A stretch of 64,000 nucleotides of DNA from Halorubrum aidingense JCM 13560 (GTDB lineage Archaea > Halobacteriota > Halobacteria > Halobacteriales > Haloferacaceae). The notes under the pieces were generated by a model. It was not told where the DNA came from and ran no database searches. It worked only from the letters and a program-made list of their open reading frames with translations. Location of the stretch: positions 226,228-290,227 of the forward strand of contig NZ_AOJI01000022.1 of the NCBI RefSeq assembly GCF_000336995.1. Reading direction: 5' to 3'. Of this stretch, positions 8,012-15,666 are shown one piece after another. How positions within the stretch are numbered: position 1 is the first letter of the stretch; every line of letters begins with the position of its first letter. The position numbers and the translations under genes were made by a program.

Positions 8012-8077
8012 GGCTACGGCTCGGTGACGGTTTGGCTACGGCTCGGCGACGGTTTTGCTACAGTTCGGCTACAGCCC
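8012..8077. repeat. Tandem repeat across the 3' end of the thioesterase gene
   Basis: Two adjacent 22-bp units (8012-8033 and 8034-8055) differ at one base. Two 11-bp half units (8056-8066, 8067-8077) follow, and the last contains the stop codon of the minus-strand gene. Each unit carries GCTAC, so the stop-codon context (GTAGC on the minus strand) is repeated. Confidence 0.85.
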
Positions 8078-8482
8078 GTGGTACGACTCCATCTCCGACC
8101 GGTGTGCCTCCGGGAGCGGCGCGGGCTCCCCGGTCTCGGGGTCGAGTGCGACGAGCGTCGCGTCCGCGTCCGCGACGACCGCGCCGTCCGCGCCGGCCCG
8201 GATCTCGTGTGTCATCGTCACGCTGGAGCGACCGATCTCCGCGACGTCGACCGACACCGTGACCGTCCCGTCCGTCAGCTCGACCGGTCGCCGGAAATCG
8301 ATCGAGAGCGACGCCAGCACGGTGGAGACGCGGGTGAGGTCGGCGTCGAGTACGTCGCGGAAGTACTCGGTCCGAGCCTGCTCGACGTACGTCGCGTAGA
8401 CGGCGTTGTTGACGTGACCCATCGCGTCGATGTCGCGGAAGCGAACGTCGATCTCGGCGGTGTACGTGCTCATGGTGGTCAC
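8069..8482 (-). CDS. Hot-dog-fold acyl-CoA thioesterase
   Basis: A 137-residue protein of the 4-hydroxybenzoyl-CoA thioesterase/YbgC family, which hydrolyses acyl- or aroyl-CoA esters in the cytosol. The signature RFRDIDAMGHVNNAVYATYV (residues 14-33) contains the conserved Asp residues and the GHVNN turn before the long hot-dog helix. A second Met at residue 4 is an alternative start. The substrate is unknown. The gene ends within a tandem repeat that duplicates its stop-codon region. Confidence 0.88.
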   Translation of the reverse strand: MTTMSTYTAEIDVRFRDIDAMGHVNNAVYATYVEQARTEYFRDVLDADLTRVSTVLASLSIDFRRPVELTDGTVTVSVDVAEIGRSSVTMTHEIRAGADGAVVADADATLVALDPETGEPAPLPEAHRSEMESYHGL

Positions 8483-8611
8483 TCTCCAGCGTGGATAATG
8501 TAGGCGTCGGCATCGGACGGCGGCGCCGGGTTTCGCCGAGCGCTCGTCGGACCGGCCGCCGGTCTACCGACGCCGGCGAACCGCAGAGCCGCCGATCCGC
8601 GGAACCGCCGG

Positions 8612-9286
8612 TCAGTACAGCAACTCGTCGTCGTTCTCGATCATGTACAGCGACCGGGCCGCGATGTTGACGGCGTGGTCGCCGACCCGTTCGAGGTCGC
8701 GGATCGTCAGGAGGAGCCGGGAGACGTTCTGCATCGTCCCTTCCACGTCCGCCTTTTCGCGGAGATCATCGCGCTCGATGAGATCGCGGACGACGAGGTC
8801 GCTCGCGGCCTCGCAGGCCGCGTCGAGCTCGTCGTCGGCCTCGGCGACGGCGAAACAGCGCTCCGAGTCCGACTCCGCGTAGGCGTCCATCGCCTCGTCG
8901 AGCATCGCCAGCGTCTCGTCGCCGATACGCTGGACGTCAACGTCGGGGAACACCTCTTGGTCCGCCTGCTTGGCGTACTCGCCGAGATTCGTCGCGAGGT
9001 CGGCGATCCGCTCGAGGTCGGTGATGATCTTGAACGACGCAGCGATGAAGCGCAGGTCGCCCGCGACCGGCTGCTGGAGCGCGATGAGGTCGGTGCAATT
9101 GCCCTCTAACTCGAGGTAGAGGTCGTTGATTTCGGCGTCGCCGGTGATGACTTCTTCCCCCAGTTCCGAGTCCTGCTGTTCTAAGGCGTCGAGACCCATA
9201 CGGAGCCGCTCGGCGACGACCTCGCTCATGTAGAGCACGTCGTCGCGGAGCCCCTCCAGTTTCGTCTGGTACTGTTCGCGTGGCAT
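8612..9286 (-). CDS. phoU: PhoU-family phosphate regulator
   Basis: A 224-residue all-helical protein made of two PhoU repeats. The first includes LEGNCTDLIALQQPVAGDLRFI and DLERIADLATNLGEYA; the second repeats the pattern as MQNVSRLLLTIRDLERVGDHAVNIAARSLYMIE. The paired E/D-R-xGDHxxN motifs bind metal clusters. PhoU proteins dampen Pst phosphate uptake and signalling. No pst genes lie beside it, so it may act in trans on a pst operon elsewhere or be one of several PhoU paralogues common in haloarchaea (inference). Confidence 0.93.
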   Translation of the reverse strand: MPREQYQTKLEGLRDDVLYMSEVVAERLRMGLDALEQQDSELGEEVITGDAEINDLYLELEGNCTDLIALQQPVAGDLRFIAASFKIITDLERIADLATNLGEYAKQADQEVFPDVDVQRIGDETLAMLDEAMDAYAESDSERCFAVAEADDELDAACEAASDLVVRDLIERDDLREKADVEGTMQNVSRLLLTIRDLERVGDHAVNIAARSLYMIENDDELLY

Positions 9287-9676
9287 TGTGTTGGCGTAAT
9301 CGCCTCACTCGACGTATAAAAACACGTCGGCGATTGCCTCTTGAGCTTCGGATGCGTCGATCACTGAGAAGAGTTTCCCTCCGAACGGCTCCTCGGAGCC
9401 CCGATCGCGCCGTGTTTCGGCGTCGTGCTTCGTGAGATCCGACGCTTCGGAGTGCATCAGCGCCACGCATCGGGAGTGTGAACCGACGAATCGCGTGTGG
9501 GCCGGCAGACCGCGTACAACGGAATTACTCCGAATGTGGTCGGAATACCGGGAGACGGCGTAAGTGCGACCGGAAATACAGCCGACTCGGTATTCTATCA
9601 CACTCGCGTTTGTAAGCCGGACGGAGCGAATAATACGAGATATATAACAAAGAACTGACCCGTATTACGGTGGGGT
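9287..9676. other. Intergenic region between phoU and the ferritin-like gene
   Basis: These 390 bases hold the two divergent promoters. An AT-rich segment at about 9628-9648 (ATAATACGAGATATATAACA) lies 30-50 nt before the GTG start of the ferritin-like gene and probably carries its TATA box. I see no RNA gene or convincing coding frame. Confidence 0.5.
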
Positions 9677-10603
9677 GTGGTGAATCCGAACGCAGACGAC
9701 AGCGAACGACTGACGGACAGTGCGACGATCAACACGCGGCGAAAGTTCATGATCGGGTCGGCCGGTGCGCTCGGCGGTCTCGCGCTCGGAGGCGCGTCCG
9801 TCGGGTCCGCGGTCGCCCAAGCGGATGATGAAGAAGAGAGCGAGAGCGAAGACGGCGGAGAGACCGAGCCGGTCGAAAGCGAGTTCGAGGACGACGTCGA
9901 CATCCTCAATTACGCTCGGACGCTGGAGTTCCTCGAAGCGCGCTTCTACGCGGAAGCGCTGGAAAACATCGGTGAGGAGGCCTTCATGGAGACCCTCAGC
10001 GAGGAGGATCCGCTCCGTGATGGGATGTTCGGAGAACTCGAGACGATACAGGCCCACGAGGAAGCCCACGCCGAGGCGCTCGGGGCAGCGGTCGAGGAAC
10101 TCGGAGGCGAGCCGGTCGAGGAGCCTGAGTTCGACTTCGGGGGGGTAGTGGAGGACCCCGTGGAGTTCCTCGAAACGGCCGCAGAGATCGAGGATGTCGG
10201 TGTGTCAGCGTACGCCGGTGCCGCACCCTATATCGAGAACGAAAACATCCTCGTTCCGGCGCTCGGAATCCACAGCGTCGAGGCGCGCCACACCTCGTAC
10301 CTGCGGACGCTCAACGGCGACACGAACTTCCCGAATGTGGTCGACGCACCGCGGTCCCGGTCGGAGGTCGAGGAACTCGTCGCTCCGTTCATCGTCGGTA
10401 TGGAAGAGCCGGATGACGAGGAGGAGGGTGACGAGGAGGAAGGTGAGGGCACCGACGCTCCCGAAGAGGAGAACGGCACCGACGCTCCCGAAGAGGAGAA
10501 CGGCACCGACGCTCCCGAAGAGGAGAACGGCACCGACACTCCCGAAAACGGGAACGGTACCGACACTCCCGAAAACGGGAACGGTACCGACACCTCGAAC
10601 TGA
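9677..10603 (+). CDS. Tat-exported ferritin-like (Ferritin_2) protein with a repeat tail
   Basis: A 308-residue protein starting at GTG. A twin-arginine signal (R21, R22; TRRKFMIGSAG) ends at AVAQ near residue 49. The four-helix domain (about 77-242) keeps ferritin-like diiron positions: Glu85/Glu88, Glu129 with His132 (EEAH), Glu171/173 and Glu203 with His206 (EARH). This matches the Ferritin_2/desiccation-related family found on archaeal and bacterial surfaces. The C-terminal tail is three GTDAPEEEN and two GTDTPENGN repeats. It has no lipobox, so it may be soluble outside the cell or held by other contacts. Iron or peroxide chemistry is plausible but unproven. Confidence 0.85.
   Translation: MVNPNADDSERLTDSATINTRRKFMIGSAGALGGLALGGASVGSAVAQADDEEESESEDGGETEPVESEFEDDVDILNYARTLEFLEARFYAEALENIGEEAFMETLSEEDPLRDGMFGELETIQAHEEAHAEALGAAVEELGGEPVEEPEFDFGGVVEDPVEFLETAAEIEDVGVSAYAGAAPYIENENILVPALGIHSVEARHTSYLRTLNGDTNFPNVVDAPRSRSEVEELVAPFIVGMEEPDDEEEGDEEEGEGTDAPEEENGTDAPEEENGTDAPEEENGTDTPENGNGTDTPENGNGTDTSN
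10448..10582 (+). repeat. Five 27-bp in-frame repeats
   Basis: Three nearly identical 27-bp units (10448-10528) encode GTDAPEEEN, and two more (10529-10582) encode GTDTPENGN. They form the acidic C-terminal tail of the ferritin-like protein and are a likely site of length variation between strains. Confidence 0.95.
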
Positions 10604-10619
10604 CGGAGCAGCGAGCGGG

Positions 10620-10656
10620 ACCACGGCGGAACAGCAATAGCGCCTCCGCCCGTGGT
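10620..10656 (+). terminator. Stem-loop after the ferritin-like gene
   Basis: ACCACGGCGGA (10620-10630) pairs with TCCGCCCGTGGT (10645-10656) with one bulged base and a 14-nt loop, starting 17 nt after the stop codon. No T-run follows, so it may stabilise the 3' end more than terminate transcription. Confidence 0.4.
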
Positions 10657-10963
10657 ACCACCGGTCGTTCGCCTCCAGTGACGCCGATAGCCGCTCCGGT
10701 CTGAGAATCGGGTCCCGTGCCGACGAGACCGCGTCGGTCTCGATTGGACCCGACTCTTCTGTGACAGTTTCGAGGCTGAAACGTCTCCCAGGGGAGAGGG
10801 CGTCAATTTCGGTTGGTCGAGCGTACTCGGCGGTAACGCCGCCCTGTGATTCGTACGACACACTTTCCGACTATGTCCCATTTGGCAGTGAGCAGCTCGT
10901 CGATCTCATCGAAAAGTCCGCACCCTGCGGAGAGAAATCACCGCTTACGGAAAATTCAACGCA

Positions 10964-10995
10964 AAGCCTCGCGCTTCAGCGCGGAGAGGATGTCA
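10964..10995 (+). mobile_element. Probable IS200/IS605-type right-end remnant
   Basis: AAGCCTCGCGCTTCAGCGCG followed by GAGAGGATGTCA resembles the right ends of haloarchaeal IS200/IS605 (tnpB) elements as I recall them: a GC hairpin with a TTCA loop followed by GGATGTCA. The hairpin is CTCGCGC-TTCA-GCGCG. No tnpA or tnpB coding sequence remains upstream, so this would be a scar. Confidence 0.5.
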
Positions 10996-11104
10996 ATCTG
11001 CGACGCTGTCGCCGTCCTCCGGAACGACAGATCGATCCGACTCGTCGTGGTGACACGCTCCCCCACCTTGGAAGTGGATTTCGGCCTCGTGGCTTCCACA
11101 ACTC

Positions 11105-11136
11105 GCGGGGTGCGCCTTCCGAGCTTGCGCCCCCGC
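11105..11136 (-). terminator. Hairpin downstream of tRNA-Val(GAC)
   Basis: GCGGGG-T-GCGC (11105-11115) pairs with GCGCCCCCGC (11127-11136) with one bulge and an 11-nt loop. It lies about 50 nt beyond the tRNA 3' end. Its function is not clear. Confidence 0.3.
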
Positions 11137-11185
11137 TGGCGCGGTGCGGATGTCGACCGCTAACGGACCAAAACGAAAGTAGAAG

Positions 11186-11260
11186 TGGGTTGGGGCAGAT
11201 TTGAACTGCCGGCCTCCTCCATGTCAAGGAGGTGTCATAACCGGACTAGACTACCAACCC
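11186..11260 (-). tRNA. tRNA-Val (anticodon GAC)
   Basis: The minus strand gives acceptor GGGTTGG/CCAACCC, anticodon stem CCTCC/GGAGG closing the loop TTGACAT with anticodon GAC, and T arm GGCAG-TTCAAAT-CTGCC. It decodes GUC and GUU. It is intronless, CCA is not encoded, and the discriminator is A. The acceptor stem and the 3' flank AGAAG are the same as in the tRNA-Val at 6111. An ATATAA box (11299-11304) lies 39-44 nt upstream. Confidence 0.95.
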
Positions 11261-11467
11261 GAGTGGGGCTTTCTGACGCATTTTCGTGTATCCGGGGGAT
11301 ATAATTGAACCTTTCGTTTCGGTCGCCGTCGCAGGGGTGCGGTCCCTCGATCGGCCGCCGGTCGCGTGAGGCGACCTGCGGCGCAGTGGCGGGGATACTC
11401 GTCGTCGCCGGCGTCGACCGCGGCCCGCTTTCGACCGGTTTTACTGGATTGACGAGAGTCGGTCGGT

Positions 11468-12589
11468 ATGGTCGATCTCGCCGCCCGCACCGACAGGCTC
11501 GACGCGTACCTGGACGAGCGCGGGCTCGAAGCGGTCTGGTTCGCCAAGCCCAACGGGTTCGCGTGGCTCACGGGCGGCGACAACGTCGTCGACGCCGACG
11601 CCGACGTCGGCGTCGCGGCCGCGGGGTACGACGGCGACCTCCGCGTCGTCACCGACGACATCGAGGCTGCCCGCCTCGCCGAGGAGGAGCTCCCCGACGC
11701 GGTCGCCGTCGAGTCGTTCCCGTGGTACGCCGACTCGCTGGCCGACGCGCTCGCGGAGCGCTCGCCCGCGCCCGCCGCCGCCGACTTCGACGTGCCGGGC
11801 TTCGAGCGCGTCGACGGGAGCCGGCTGCGACAGCCGCTCACCGCCGCCGACGTCGAGCGCTACCGCGAACTCGGTCGCGAGGCCGCGGCGGCGGTCGAGA
11901 CCGTCTGTCGCAATCTCGAACCCGAGGACCCCGAGTACGAGGTCGCCGCCGGGATCGATATCTCGCTCGCCTCCCGCGACGTCGACACCCCCGTCGTGCT
12001 CGTCGGCGGCGCCGAACGGGCACAGAAGTACCGCCACTACACACCGACCGACGCGGCGCTCGGCGACTACGCGCTCGTCTCCGTCACCGCCGAGCGGGCC
12101 GGGCTGTACGCCTCCCTGACGCGGACCGTCGCCTTCGACGCCCCCGACTGGCTGGAAGAACGGCACCGCGCGGCCGCTCGCGTGGAAGCGACCGCACTCG
12201 CCGCCACCGAGGCGGCGGCCGCCGGCGAACTCACGGACGCGGCCGGCCCGGACACCGCCGGCGACGTGTTCGCCGCGATCCGCGAGGCGTACGCCGCCGT
12301 GGGCTTCGCGGACGAGTGGAAGCGACACCACCAGGGCGGCGCCGCCGGCTTCGCGGGCCGCGAGTGGATCGCCACCCCGGAGGGAGACGAGCCGGTTCGG
12401 CGACCGATGGGATACGCGTGGAATCCGACGGTGCAGGGTGCGAAAAGCGAGGACACACACCTCGTCGCGGCGGACCGAACCGAGACGCTCACGAAGACGG
12501 GACAGTGGCCGACCCACGAGGTTGCACCCGTCGACGTCGAGGGGATCAGCGCGACGACGCGGGAGTTGACCGCGCCGGTGATCCGATAG
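11468..12589 (+). CDS. M24 (pita-bread fold) peptidase-like protein lacking metal ligands
   Basis: A 373-residue protein with a creatinase/prolidase N-terminal domain (1-115) and an M24 domain (about 125-373). Active M24 enzymes have the ligands D, D, H, E, E. Here the segment matching DxG...YxSDxTRT reads VSVTAERAGLYASLTRT, so both Asp are missing. The GHGxG region reads HHQGGAAGF, the EPG motif reads NPT, and only Glu in KSEDTHLV remains. It is therefore probably not a normal metallopeptidase and may be a binding protein or have a different chemistry (inference). A TATA-like TTTTAC lies about 25 nt before the ATG, suggesting a leaderless transcript. Confidence 0.8.
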   Translation: MVDLAARTDRLDAYLDERGLEAVWFAKPNGFAWLTGGDNVVDADADVGVAAAGYDGDLRVVTDDIEAARLAEEELPDAVAVESFPWYADSLADALAERSPAPAAADFDVPGFERVDGSRLRQPLTAADVERYRELGREAAAAVETVCRNLEPEDPEYEVAAGIDISLASRDVDTPVVLVGGAERAQKYRHYTPTDAALGDYALVSVTAERAGLYASLTRTVAFDAPDWLEERHRAAARVEATALAATEAAAAGELTDAAGPDTAGDVFAAIREAYAAVGFADEWKRHHQGGAAGFAGREWIATPEGDEPVRRPMGYAWNPTVQGAKSEDTHLVAADRTETLTKTGQWPTHEVAPVDVEGISATTRELTAPVIR

Positions 12590-12609
12590 GTCGGCCTTGC
12601 TGGCTGATT

Positions 12610-12618
12610 AAAAAAAAA
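12610..12618 (-). terminator. Oligo-T terminator of the reductase gene
   Basis: Nine consecutive A on the plus strand are a T9 run on the minus strand, 11 nt after the stop codon of the flavoprotein gene. Archaeal RNA polymerase terminates at such T-runs. It also separates two convergent genes. Confidence 0.65.
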
Positions 12619-12628
12619 CGAACCGCCC

Positions 12629-14035
12629 TCAGTACACGTACTCGCTCTCGTCGATCCCGACGTAGTCCTTCTTGACGCGCCGCTTGTTCCACTTGTACCC
12701 GAGCAGGAGCTTCGCCGACTCCCAGCCGGAGCGGTACGGCTGCGAGAGCAGCCCGTCCCCCGCCTCGGCGGCGAGCATCGCGTCGGCCGCGCCGATGATC
12801 CGGTTCCAGTCGTCCGGGTCGTAGTCGGCCACCATGTCGGCCATCGTCACGTTACGGACGATCTCGTCGCCGATCGCCTCCTTCCAGCGCCGGTTGTAGG
12901 GCGCCAGATCGCCCGCGGCGGCCAACTCGCCGGCGATGGCGCCGGTGCGGACCGCGACGTGGTCGCCGCCCTCGTGGAAGGCGGAGGTCGTTCCCATCGC
13001 GCCGCCGACGACGGCGATTCCGGCGTCGGTCGGCGAGTCGATCGGTCGCGTCGAGGAGATCGGATACGTCTCCGTTCCGTTCCGCTTGCCGGCGTCCTCG
13101 ACGATCGGGAAGTCCGTCTCGATGTCGTACTCGTCGCCGTACTGCCACTCCAGCAGGCGTCGGACGTACTCGCCGCCTCGCGGGATCGACTCGTCGTCCG
13201 CATCGAGGAGCGCGTAGGCGTCCCGGTCGAATTCGTCGATGTCGAGGCCGATCGGCATCGTCAGCCCGATCCGGCAGACGCGGTCCGCGTTCGGGAATAT
13301 CCACGGGTAGGCGGTCTCGCCGGGCATCACGCCCCACCAGAAGACGAGGGCGTCGTTGACCTCCTCGAACACCGCTTCGGGGACGCGTCGGTACTCCTGA
13401 TACGCGATGTGGTTCGCCGTCCGCGAGGCGAGGCGGTCGGAAGCGGCCGCGTCGGCGGGCAGGTACTCGTCGAGCACGCGGTTCGTGACGGTTCGCTGCG
13501 GGCCGTCGGCGAGCACCACGAAGTCCGCTCCGACCGATTCGCCGGAAGAGAGTTCGAGGGTGTGACGCGGGTCGTCGACGCTCGCGTCGCCGCCATCGCC
13601 CGGCGTCACGGCCAGATCGGTGTCGACGCCGCGGACGGACTCGCCGACGCGGTACTCGGCGCCGGCGTCCTCGGCGCGATCGCGGAGCCAGTCGTCGAAG
13701 CGGGCGCGCTGGAAGGTGTACCCGAACTTGTCGTACGAGGAGTCGATGCCGGTCGAGGTGAGCGTCGCGGCCTCGTCGGGGCCGCGAAACTCCGCGCGGT
13801 TCAGCTCCCGCTGCACGACGCCGTCGTCGAACTCGTCGGGGTGGATCCCCATGATGTCGACCCAGTAGTCCAGAATGCCCGCGGCGTCCGTCGAGTCGGG
13901 ACCCAGTCGGTCCCTGTCCGCTCGGGGGACGCCCTTCTCGAAGACGAGGGCGTCGGCGCCGTCAGTCGCGGCCGCGTGCGCTGCGGAGGCCCCGGCCGGA
14001 CCGCCGCCCACGATCGCGACGTCTACGCGTTCCAT
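12629..14035 (-). CDS. Geranylgeranyl reductase family FAD-dependent oxidoreductase
   Basis: A 468-residue flavoprotein. The dinucleotide-binding motif VAIVGGGPAGASAAHAA is at residues 6-22, a second FAD motif DFVVLADGPQRTV in the middle, and VVGGAMGTTSAFHEGG closer to the C terminus. These fit the geranylgeranyl reductase family, which in archaea saturates the isoprenoid chains of phospholipids or menaquinone. ATG 14035 puts the FAD motif at the N terminus as expected; upstream in-frame codons lie in the 11-bp repeat array. Whether this paralogue acts on lipids, quinones or another polyprenyl compound cannot be decided here. Confidence 0.85.
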   Translation of the reverse strand: MERVDVAIVGGGPAGASAAHAAATDGADALVFEKGVPRADRDRLGPDSTDAAGILDYWVDIMGIHPDEFDDGVVQRELNRAEFRGPDEAATLTSTGIDSSYDKFGYTFQRARFDDWLRDRAEDAGAEYRVGESVRGVDTDLAVTPGDGGDASVDDPRHTLELSSGESVGADFVVLADGPQRTVTNRVLDEYLPADAAASDRLASRTANHIAYQEYRRVPEAVFEEVNDALVFWWGVMPGETAYPWIFPNADRVCRIGLTMPIGLDIDEFDRDAYALLDADDESIPRGGEYVRRLLEWQYGDEYDIETDFPIVEDAGKRNGTETYPISSTRPIDSPTDAGIAVVGGAMGTTSAFHEGGDHVAVRTGAIAGELAAAGDLAPYNRRWKEAIGDEIVRNVTMADMVADYDPDDWNRIIGAADAMLAAEAGDGLLSQPYRSGWESAKLLLGYKWNKRRVKKDYVGIDESEYVY

Positions 14036-14094
14036 ATCCCGTGAGGTAACCCTCCGGCTATTAAATTCACGGTCCAGTCCGAGACCGACGGTGG

Positions 14095-14160
14095 ATCGAC
14101 ACGCGATTGACACGCGATCGGCACGCGATCGGCACGCAATTGACACGCGATCGACACGCC
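14095..14160. repeat. Six 11-bp tandem repeats in a divergent promoter region
   Basis: Units are ATCGACACGCG, ATTGACACGCG, ATCGGCACGCG, ATCGGCACGCA, ATTGACACGCG and ATCGACACGCC. The variants are ordered A-B-C-C-B-A. The array lies between the divergent flavoprotein (14035) and NSS transporter (14260) genes. An 11-bp period places copies on one face of the helix, so it may bind a cooperative regulator. Confidence 0.9.
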
Positions 14161-14259
14161 CCGGTCCGCACCCGACACGGATCGTTCAGGGACGTTCATT
14201 ACTGGATACAGCGCCGGAGAGACACGTTTTTACCGGGGGGAGGAAGTGATCCGATACCA

Positions 14260-15615
14260 ATGCCACGTGAGACATGGGCAACGCGAGCGGGCTTCATCCT
14301 CGCTGCGGTCGGCAGCGCGGTGGGGCTCGGGAACATCTGGCGGTTCCCGTTCATCACCGGACAGGAGGGCGGCGGCGCCTTCCTCGTCACCTACCTGCTT
14401 TTCGTCGCGCTCATCGGCTTCCCGGCGATCCTCGTCGAGTTCGTGATCGGGCGGTACACCAACCTGAACCCCGTCGGCGCGATACGGGAACTCGGCAGCG
14501 GGGCGTGGAACTACCTCGGCTGGCTGTTCGTCGTCACCGGCTTCGTCATTCTCTCGTACTACAGCGTCGTCGCCGGGTGGTTCCTCCGGTACACGCTCAT
14601 CGGAGTCACCGACGGCTACGCGCTCGCCGGCCCCGAAGAGGCCGGGGCGCTGTTCGGCACCGTCTCGACCGGACTCGACTCGCTGCTCTTCCACGCCGTG
14701 TTCATGGCGCTGGTCATCGGGATCATCGCCGCGGGCGTGCGGAAGGGCATCGAGATCGGCGTGAAGGTGATGGTGCCCGCGATCATCGCGCTGCTCCTCG
14801 GACTCGCGGCGTACGCGTTCACGCTGGACGCGTCGACGGCCGCGTACAGCTACTACCTCTCGCCCGACTTCGGCTACCTCGCGGCGAACTGGGCGAGCAT
14901 CCTGCCGGCGGCCGCCGGACAGGCCTTCTTCACGCTCTCGCTCGGGATGGGCGTGATGATCACCTACGCCTCCTACCTCGGCGAGGACCGGAACCTCGCG
15001 GCCGACGCGGGCGTGATCGTCACCCTCGACACCCTCATCGCCGTCATCGTCGGCTTCGTCGTCTTCCCCTTCCTCTTCGCGGCCGGGATCGAACCCGGAT
15101 CGGGCGGCGCAAGCGCGATCTTCGTGAGCCTCACGTCCGCGTTCGCCGGGATTCCCGGCGGTCGCATCCTCGGGGTCGTGTTCTTCGCGATGGTCGGGAT
15201 CGCGGCGCTCTCCTCTGCGATCAGCATTCTCGAAGTCCTCGTCTCGTACCTGATCGACGAACTCGGCGTCGCCCGCGTGCCGGCGTCGGTGGCGCTCGGT
15301 GTCGCCGTCTTCCTGCTGGGCGTGCCCGTCACGATCGACCTGATCTTCCTCGACCTGTACGACAAACTGGCCGACGGCGTCCTGCTCGTGTTGGGGTCGC
15401 TGCTGCTCGCGCTGTTCGTCGGCTGGGTGATCCCCGAGATCGCCCGCGAGGAGCTCGAACGGGGAATCGGCGCCCTCGGCGGCTTGGGCGACGCCTGGAT
15501 CTGGATCGTCCGGATCCCGATCGTGATCGTCGTGCTCATCTCGCTGTACCTCGGGATCGTCGACTACGTCGACTTCCTCACCGGGGACCTCGCCGAGTGG
15601 CTGGCCGCGCGGTAA
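14260..15615 (+). CDS. Sodium-dependent transporter, NSS/SNF family
   Basis: A 451-residue inner-membrane symporter with about 11-12 helices. The N terminus MPRETWATRAGFILAAVGSA leads into the family signature GLGNIWRFPF, which forms the Na+ and substrate site in helix 1. The helix-6 region AFFTLSLGMGVMITYASYL is also conserved. Family members carry amino acids or related amines with Na+, which suits a halophile with a sodium gradient. ATG 14260 is supported by this N terminus and by the box GTTTTTACC (14226-14234) about 30 nt upstream. The gene diverges from the flavoprotein gene across the 11-bp repeat array and ends before a T8 terminator. Confidence 0.94.
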   Translation: MPRETWATRAGFILAAVGSAVGLGNIWRFPFITGQEGGGAFLVTYLLFVALIGFPAILVEFVIGRYTNLNPVGAIRELGSGAWNYLGWLFVVTGFVILSYYSVVAGWFLRYTLIGVTDGYALAGPEEAGALFGTVSTGLDSLLFHAVFMALVIGIIAAGVRKGIEIGVKVMVPAIIALLLGLAAYAFTLDASTAAYSYYLSPDFGYLAANWASILPAAAGQAFFTLSLGMGVMITYASYLGEDRNLAADAGVIVTLDTLIAVIVGFVVFPFLFAAGIEPGSGGASAIFVSLTSAFAGIPGGRILGVVFFAMVGIAALSSAISILEVLVSYLIDELGVARVPASVALGVAVFLLGVPVTIDLIFLDLYDKLADGVLLVLGSLLLALFVGWVIPEIAREELERGIGALGGLGDAWIWIVRIPIVIVVLISLYLGIVDYVDFLTGDLAEWLAAR

Positions 15616-15641
15616 GCGAGCCGCACCGGACCGCCGAACGC

Positions 15642-15649
15642 TTTTTTTT
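15642..15649 (+). terminator. Oligo-T terminator of the NSS transporter gene
   Basis: A run of eight T begins 27 nt after the stop codon, between convergent genes. It fits an archaeal T-run terminator. Confidence 0.6.
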
Positions 15650-15666
15650 AAATGTCGACAGTCGTC

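Larger units (their letters stand above)
10604..11185. other. Gene-free region before tRNA-Val(GAC)
   Basis: These 582 bases contain the stem-loop after the ferritin-like gene, a transposon-end scar near 10964-10995 and a second hairpin near 11105-11136. The frames are short and lack protein character. It looks like decayed accessory DNA next to a tRNA gene. Confidence 0.5.

Noticed and set aside
9305-9601. Small minus-strand frame between phoU and the ferritin-like gene
   Set aside because: The product has no domain, mixed Cys/Arg/Ser content and lies over two divergent promoter regions.
14095-14160. CRISPR-like array
   Set aside because: Repeat units are 11 bp, directly adjacent and without spacers; no cas genes are near.
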